In this document: piece by piece, positions 6,375 to 8,020 of the stretch
How positions within the stretch are numbered: the stretch's first letter is position 1
Layout: every line of letters starts with the position of its first letter
Origin: Acidothermales bacterium
GTDB lineage: Bacteria; Actinomycetota; Actinomycetes; Streptosporangiales; WHST01
Length of the DNA: 8,020 nucleotides
Assembly (NCBI GenBank): GCA_017354575.1
Contig: JAFMQP010000176.1
Location: 1 to 8,020 of the forward strand
Reading direction: 5' to 3'
Notes under the pieces: model-generated
What the model saw: the letters and a program-made list of their open reading frames with translations, nothing else
The model's database searches: none
Told to the model about the DNA's origin: nothing
Program-made: the position numbers and the translations under genes

Positions 6375-7166
6375 TTGAACGCCGAGCGCACCACGGCCGA
6401 CGCCGAGGGACCGGCGTGGCACGCGGCGGCCGACGGCTGGGCCGAGCACTGGGCGGGTTTCGCCGCGCCGGCACGCGAGGCGGTGGCGCAGGCGGCCGGG
6501 CTCACCGCCGGCACGGCGGTGCTCGACGCCGGCTGCGGCAGCGGCGAGTTCTGCGCGCTCGCCGCGTCCCGCGGCGCGCGGGTGAGCGGCATCGACGCGG
6601 CACCGGGGCTCGTCGAGATCGCGCGGCGTGCCGTACCGTCCGCCGAGATCCGGACCGGGCCGATCGAGCGCCTGCCGTGGCCGGACGCGAGCTTCGACCT
6701 GGTCACGGCGTTCAACGCGCTGCAGTTCGCCGCGGACGTCGGTGTGGCGCTCGCCGAGCTCCGGCGGGTCGCCGGCACCGGTGCGCAGGTCGCCGTCTGC
6801 AACTGGGGACGCGTCGAGGACAGCGAGATGGAGGCGGTCTTCCGCCCGCTCGCCGAGCTCAAGGCGCCGCGGGACCGGCCCGCACCACGGGTGCGTGAGC
6901 CGGGAGTGCTGGAGGACGTCGGCCGGCAGGCGGGCCTCACCGTCCGGTCGGCAGCGGAGGTGGACGTCCCCTACGCGTTCCCCGACCGCGCCGCTCTCGA
7001 GCGTGCGCTGCGTGCACTCGCCCCGGCATACGGCGTCGGCCCCGAGACGAGCGAGCCGGTCGTCGCGGCGACGGTCGAGACGGCGGCGTCACCGTACCGG
7101 CGCGCGGACGGCTCGTACCGCTTCGAGAACACCTACCGGTACGTCGTCTTCGCGGTCACGGCTTGA
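6375..7166 (+). CDS. Class I SAM-dependent methyltransferase (Methyltransf_11 type), substrate unknown
   Basis: From TTG 6375 the product has 263 residues. After an N-terminal segment typical of UbiE-like small-molecule methyltransferases (WHAAADGWAEHWAGF, residues 15-29), motif I is VLDAGCGSG (49-57). The acidic SAM-ribose residue is Asp74 in SGIDAAPGLVEIA. Motif II/III is RLPWPDASFDLVTAFNALQF (99-118), where PWPDASFDLV is the usual Methyltransf_11 signature. The C-terminal third (about 170-263) is a substrate-facing helical region ending GSYRFENTYRYVVFAVTA, common in this group. It is soluble, with no signal peptide. It is divergent from the hydroxylase operon with about 190 bases between them, so they may share regulation but need not share a pathway. 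The gene ends in a strong hairpin. The acceptor substrate cannot be inferred. Confidence 0.88.
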   Translation: MNAERTTADAEGPAWHAAADGWAEHWAGFAAPAREAVAQAAGLTAGTAVLDAGCGSGEFCALAASRGARVSGIDAAPGLVEIARRAVPSAEIRTGPIERLPWPDASFDLVTAFNALQFAADVGVALAELRRVAGTGAQVAVCNWGRVEDSEMEAVFRPLAELKAPRDRPAPRVREPGVLEDVGRQAGLTVRSAAEVDVPYAFPDRAALERALRALAPAYGVGPETSEPVVAATVETAASPYRRADGSYRFENTYRYVVFAVTA

Positions 7167-7201
7167 GCCGGTGGCCGGCGACGGCGTCGGCCGACCGGCT
7201 C
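7165..7201 (+). terminator. Strong bulged hairpin at the methyltransferase stop codon, likely terminator
   Basis: GAGCCGGT (7165-7172) pairs with ACCGGCTC (7194-7201). GGCCG (7173-7177) pairs with CGGCC (7188-7192) across a single bulged G at 7193, and up to three more pairs close a four-base loop. This gives about 16 pairs starting inside the TGA stop. No T-run follows, which is usual for actinomycete terminators. The right arm overlaps the start of the fucosidase relic. Confidence 0.55.
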
Positions 7202-7315
7202 GGGGAGGACATCACGCACGGTCAGCAGGTGGAACAGTTCGTCGTCGACACCTGGGACGGCTCGGCCTGGCAGCGACGCCCGGTCGGCACCGCGGCCGGC
7301 GTTCGTCGGCGCGTA
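7193..7315 (+). pseudogene. Relic of an alpha-L-fucosidase (GH29) C-terminal domain
   Basis: In the frame through base 7205 the sequence reads DRLGEDITHGQQVEQFVVD, then TWDGSAWQRRPVGTAAGVRRRV. This matches, from memory, the C-terminal beta-sandwich of GH29 alpha-L-fucosidases, which has a pattern of L-x-E-D-I-x-x-G-Q-x-V-E-x-F, then W-x-x-x-A-x-G-T-x-x-G-x-x-R. Only about 40 residues are recognisable. The catalytic barrel is absent on the left, where the methyltransferase ends, and similarity fades after about 7315, although AARATHPLG (7340-7366) may be a decayed end. No start codon with a ribosome-binding site precedes it. The frame stays open into the next methyltransferase, but that gene has its own strong site at 7461. 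I read this as a remnant left by deletion. The rest of the 7167-7471 gap shows only a possible promoter. Confidence 0.6.
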
Positions 7316-7407
7316 CCGAACGGTCGCACCGGGCACGTGGCGGCTCGCGCAACCCACCCGTTGGGCGGTACCGTTCGACCGACCGGGTGCGTGACGAGTC
7401 GCGGGCT

Positions 7408-7416
7408 GGGTATTTT
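7408..7416 (+). promoter_or_regulatory. Possible -10 region upstream of the second methyltransferase
   Basis: GGGTATTTT is the only AT-rich patch in the gap before ATG 7472. TATTTT (7411-7416) fits a -10 box, and GGGTAT resembles the -10 of stress sigma factors of the SigB/SigF type. No matching -35 (TTGACA-like, or GTTT at 14-16 bases) was found. The leader would be about 50 bases. Confidence 0.3.
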
Positions 7417-7460
7417 CGATGTGGTCTGCCGGCTCCGGCGTGACAGCAGCGACTCCGGCG

Positions 7461-7465
7461 GGAGG
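7461..7465 (+). promoter_or_regulatory. Ribosome-binding site of the second methyltransferase
   Basis: GGAGG lies 6 bases before ATG 7472, which is ideal spacing. It shows that the methyltransferase starts here, even though the frame is open back through the fucosidase relic. Confidence 0.8.
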
Positions 7466-7471
7466 TACGAC

Positions 7472-8020
7472 ATGGGTGAGGACCGGCAGTACACCTGGAA
7501 CGGCCCGGGAGGTCCGTTCTCCGTGACCGTCGACGACGGGGTCTTCGCCCCGAGCAGCACGAGCCGGGTGCTCGGCGAGGCGTTGGAGGTCCGTCCCGGC
7601 GACACGGTCCTCGACACCGGGTGCGGGTGCGGGGTGCTGAGCTTCGCCGCGGCCAGGCTGGGCGCGGGCCGGGTCATCGGCTCCGACCTGTCGGCCGAAG
7701 CGGTCAAGTGCGCGACCAGGAACGCCGAGGCGCTCGGCCTGGACGACGTCACCGAGTTCCGTGCCGGCCCGCTGTTCGAGCCGGTACGCGACATCCGCGC
7801 CGACGTCATCATCGCCGACGTCAGCGGCATCCCCGACGCCGTCGCGAAGGTCACCGGCTGGTTCCCCGACGGCCACGGCGGTGGCCCCACGGGTGCGGAG
7901 CTCCCGGTCGAGATGCTCACCGAGATCGGCGACCACCTCACACCGAACGGCCGGGTCTACCTGCCGACCGCGAGCATCCAGGACGAGGACGCCGTGCTCG
8001 CCGCGGCCCGCCGCGTCTTC
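7472..8020 (+). CDS. Class I SAM-dependent methyltransferase, PrmC/PrmA-like, C-terminus beyond the window
   Basis: The 183 codons to the window edge contain no stop. After VFAPSSTSRVLGEAL (residues 24-38), motif I is VLDTGCGCG (46-54), followed by GRVIGSDLSAEAVKCATRNAEALGL (67-90), where Asp72 should hold the SAM ribose. This order, and the later GGGPTGAELPVEMLTEIGDHLTPNGRVYL (136-164), resemble the protein-glutamine methyltransferase HemK/PrmC and related small methyltransferases. The position of the catalytic NPPY motif instead reads IIADVSGIP (113-121), so glutamine or adenine N-methylation by the usual mechanism is unlikely. Ribosomal-protein or small-molecule methylation is possible. 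No substrate-recognition N-terminal domain is present. The gene has its own ribosome-binding site and possibly its own promoter. The family is clear; the substrate is not. Confidence 0.85.
   Translation, partial: MGEDRQYTWNGPGGPFSVTVDDGVFAPSSTSRVLGEALEVRPGDTVLDTGCGCGVLSFAAARLGAGRVIGSDLSAEAVKCATRNAEALGLDDVTEFRAGPLFEPVRDIRADVIIADVSGIPDAVAKVTGWFPDGHGGGPTGAELPVEMLTEIGDHLTPNGRVYLPTASIQDEDAVLAAARRVF

Noticed and set aside
7317..7377. Inverted copies CGAACGGT and ACCGTTCG in the relic region
   Set aside because: The 45-base spacing and non-nested neighbouring similarities look like chance in GC-rich DNA rather than an attachment site or operator.
7133..7936. Minus-strand open frames of 239-267 codons across the relic and the second methyltransferase
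   Set aside because: No domain is recognisable, and the plus strand has a clear methyltransferase with an ideal ribosome-binding site.

Overview
The window is chromosomal DNA of a very high-G+C bacterium, almost certainly an actinomycete. Codon third positions are overwhelmingly G or C, GTG and TTG starts carry good ribosome-binding sites, and the gene content fits: a short DivIVA-like coiled-coil protein, a STAS regulator and an actinobacterial-type conserved hypothetical. Nearly all long ORFs antisense to the genes below are GC-rich shadows. The genus cannot be read from the sequence.

Left part (1-1916): two translationally overlapping minus-strand genes, a STAS-domain protein and a conserved hypothetical that runs off the left edge, diverge from a plus-strand DivIVA-domain protein. 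The DivIVA gene overlaps a possible 56-codon ORF by ATGA. A small AT-rich island at about 1071-1081 lies between the divergent genes and may hold promoter elements.

Centre (1913-6264): three minus-strand genes. A two-gene operon encodes a [2Fe-2S] subunit and a Tat-exported molybdopterin hydroxylase subunit of the isoquinoline 1-oxidoreductase/nicotinate dehydrogenase (IorAB/NicAB) lineage, overlapping by ATGA. After a 157-base gap comes a PLP- and probably zinc-dependent D-serine dehydratase-like enzyme with a near-perfect Shine-Dalgarno. The stop codons of this gene and of the convergent small ORF lie in opposite arms of one inverted repeat.

Right part (6265-8020): a plus-strand class I SAM methyltransferase starts from TTG, divergent from the hydroxylase operon. 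It ends in a strong hairpin. A 305-base gap follows, holding a relic of the C-terminal domain of an alpha-L-fucosidase. A second, unrelated SAM methyltransferase, PrmC/PrmA-like but without the NPPY motif, then runs off the right edge.

No CRISPR array, insertion sequence, tRNA or rRNA was seen. I found no convincing new multi-gene system. The points most worth a second look are the fucosidase relic, the STAS protein without a phosphorylatable serine, the hydroxylase without visible electron-acceptor or maturation genes, and the coupled small ORF.
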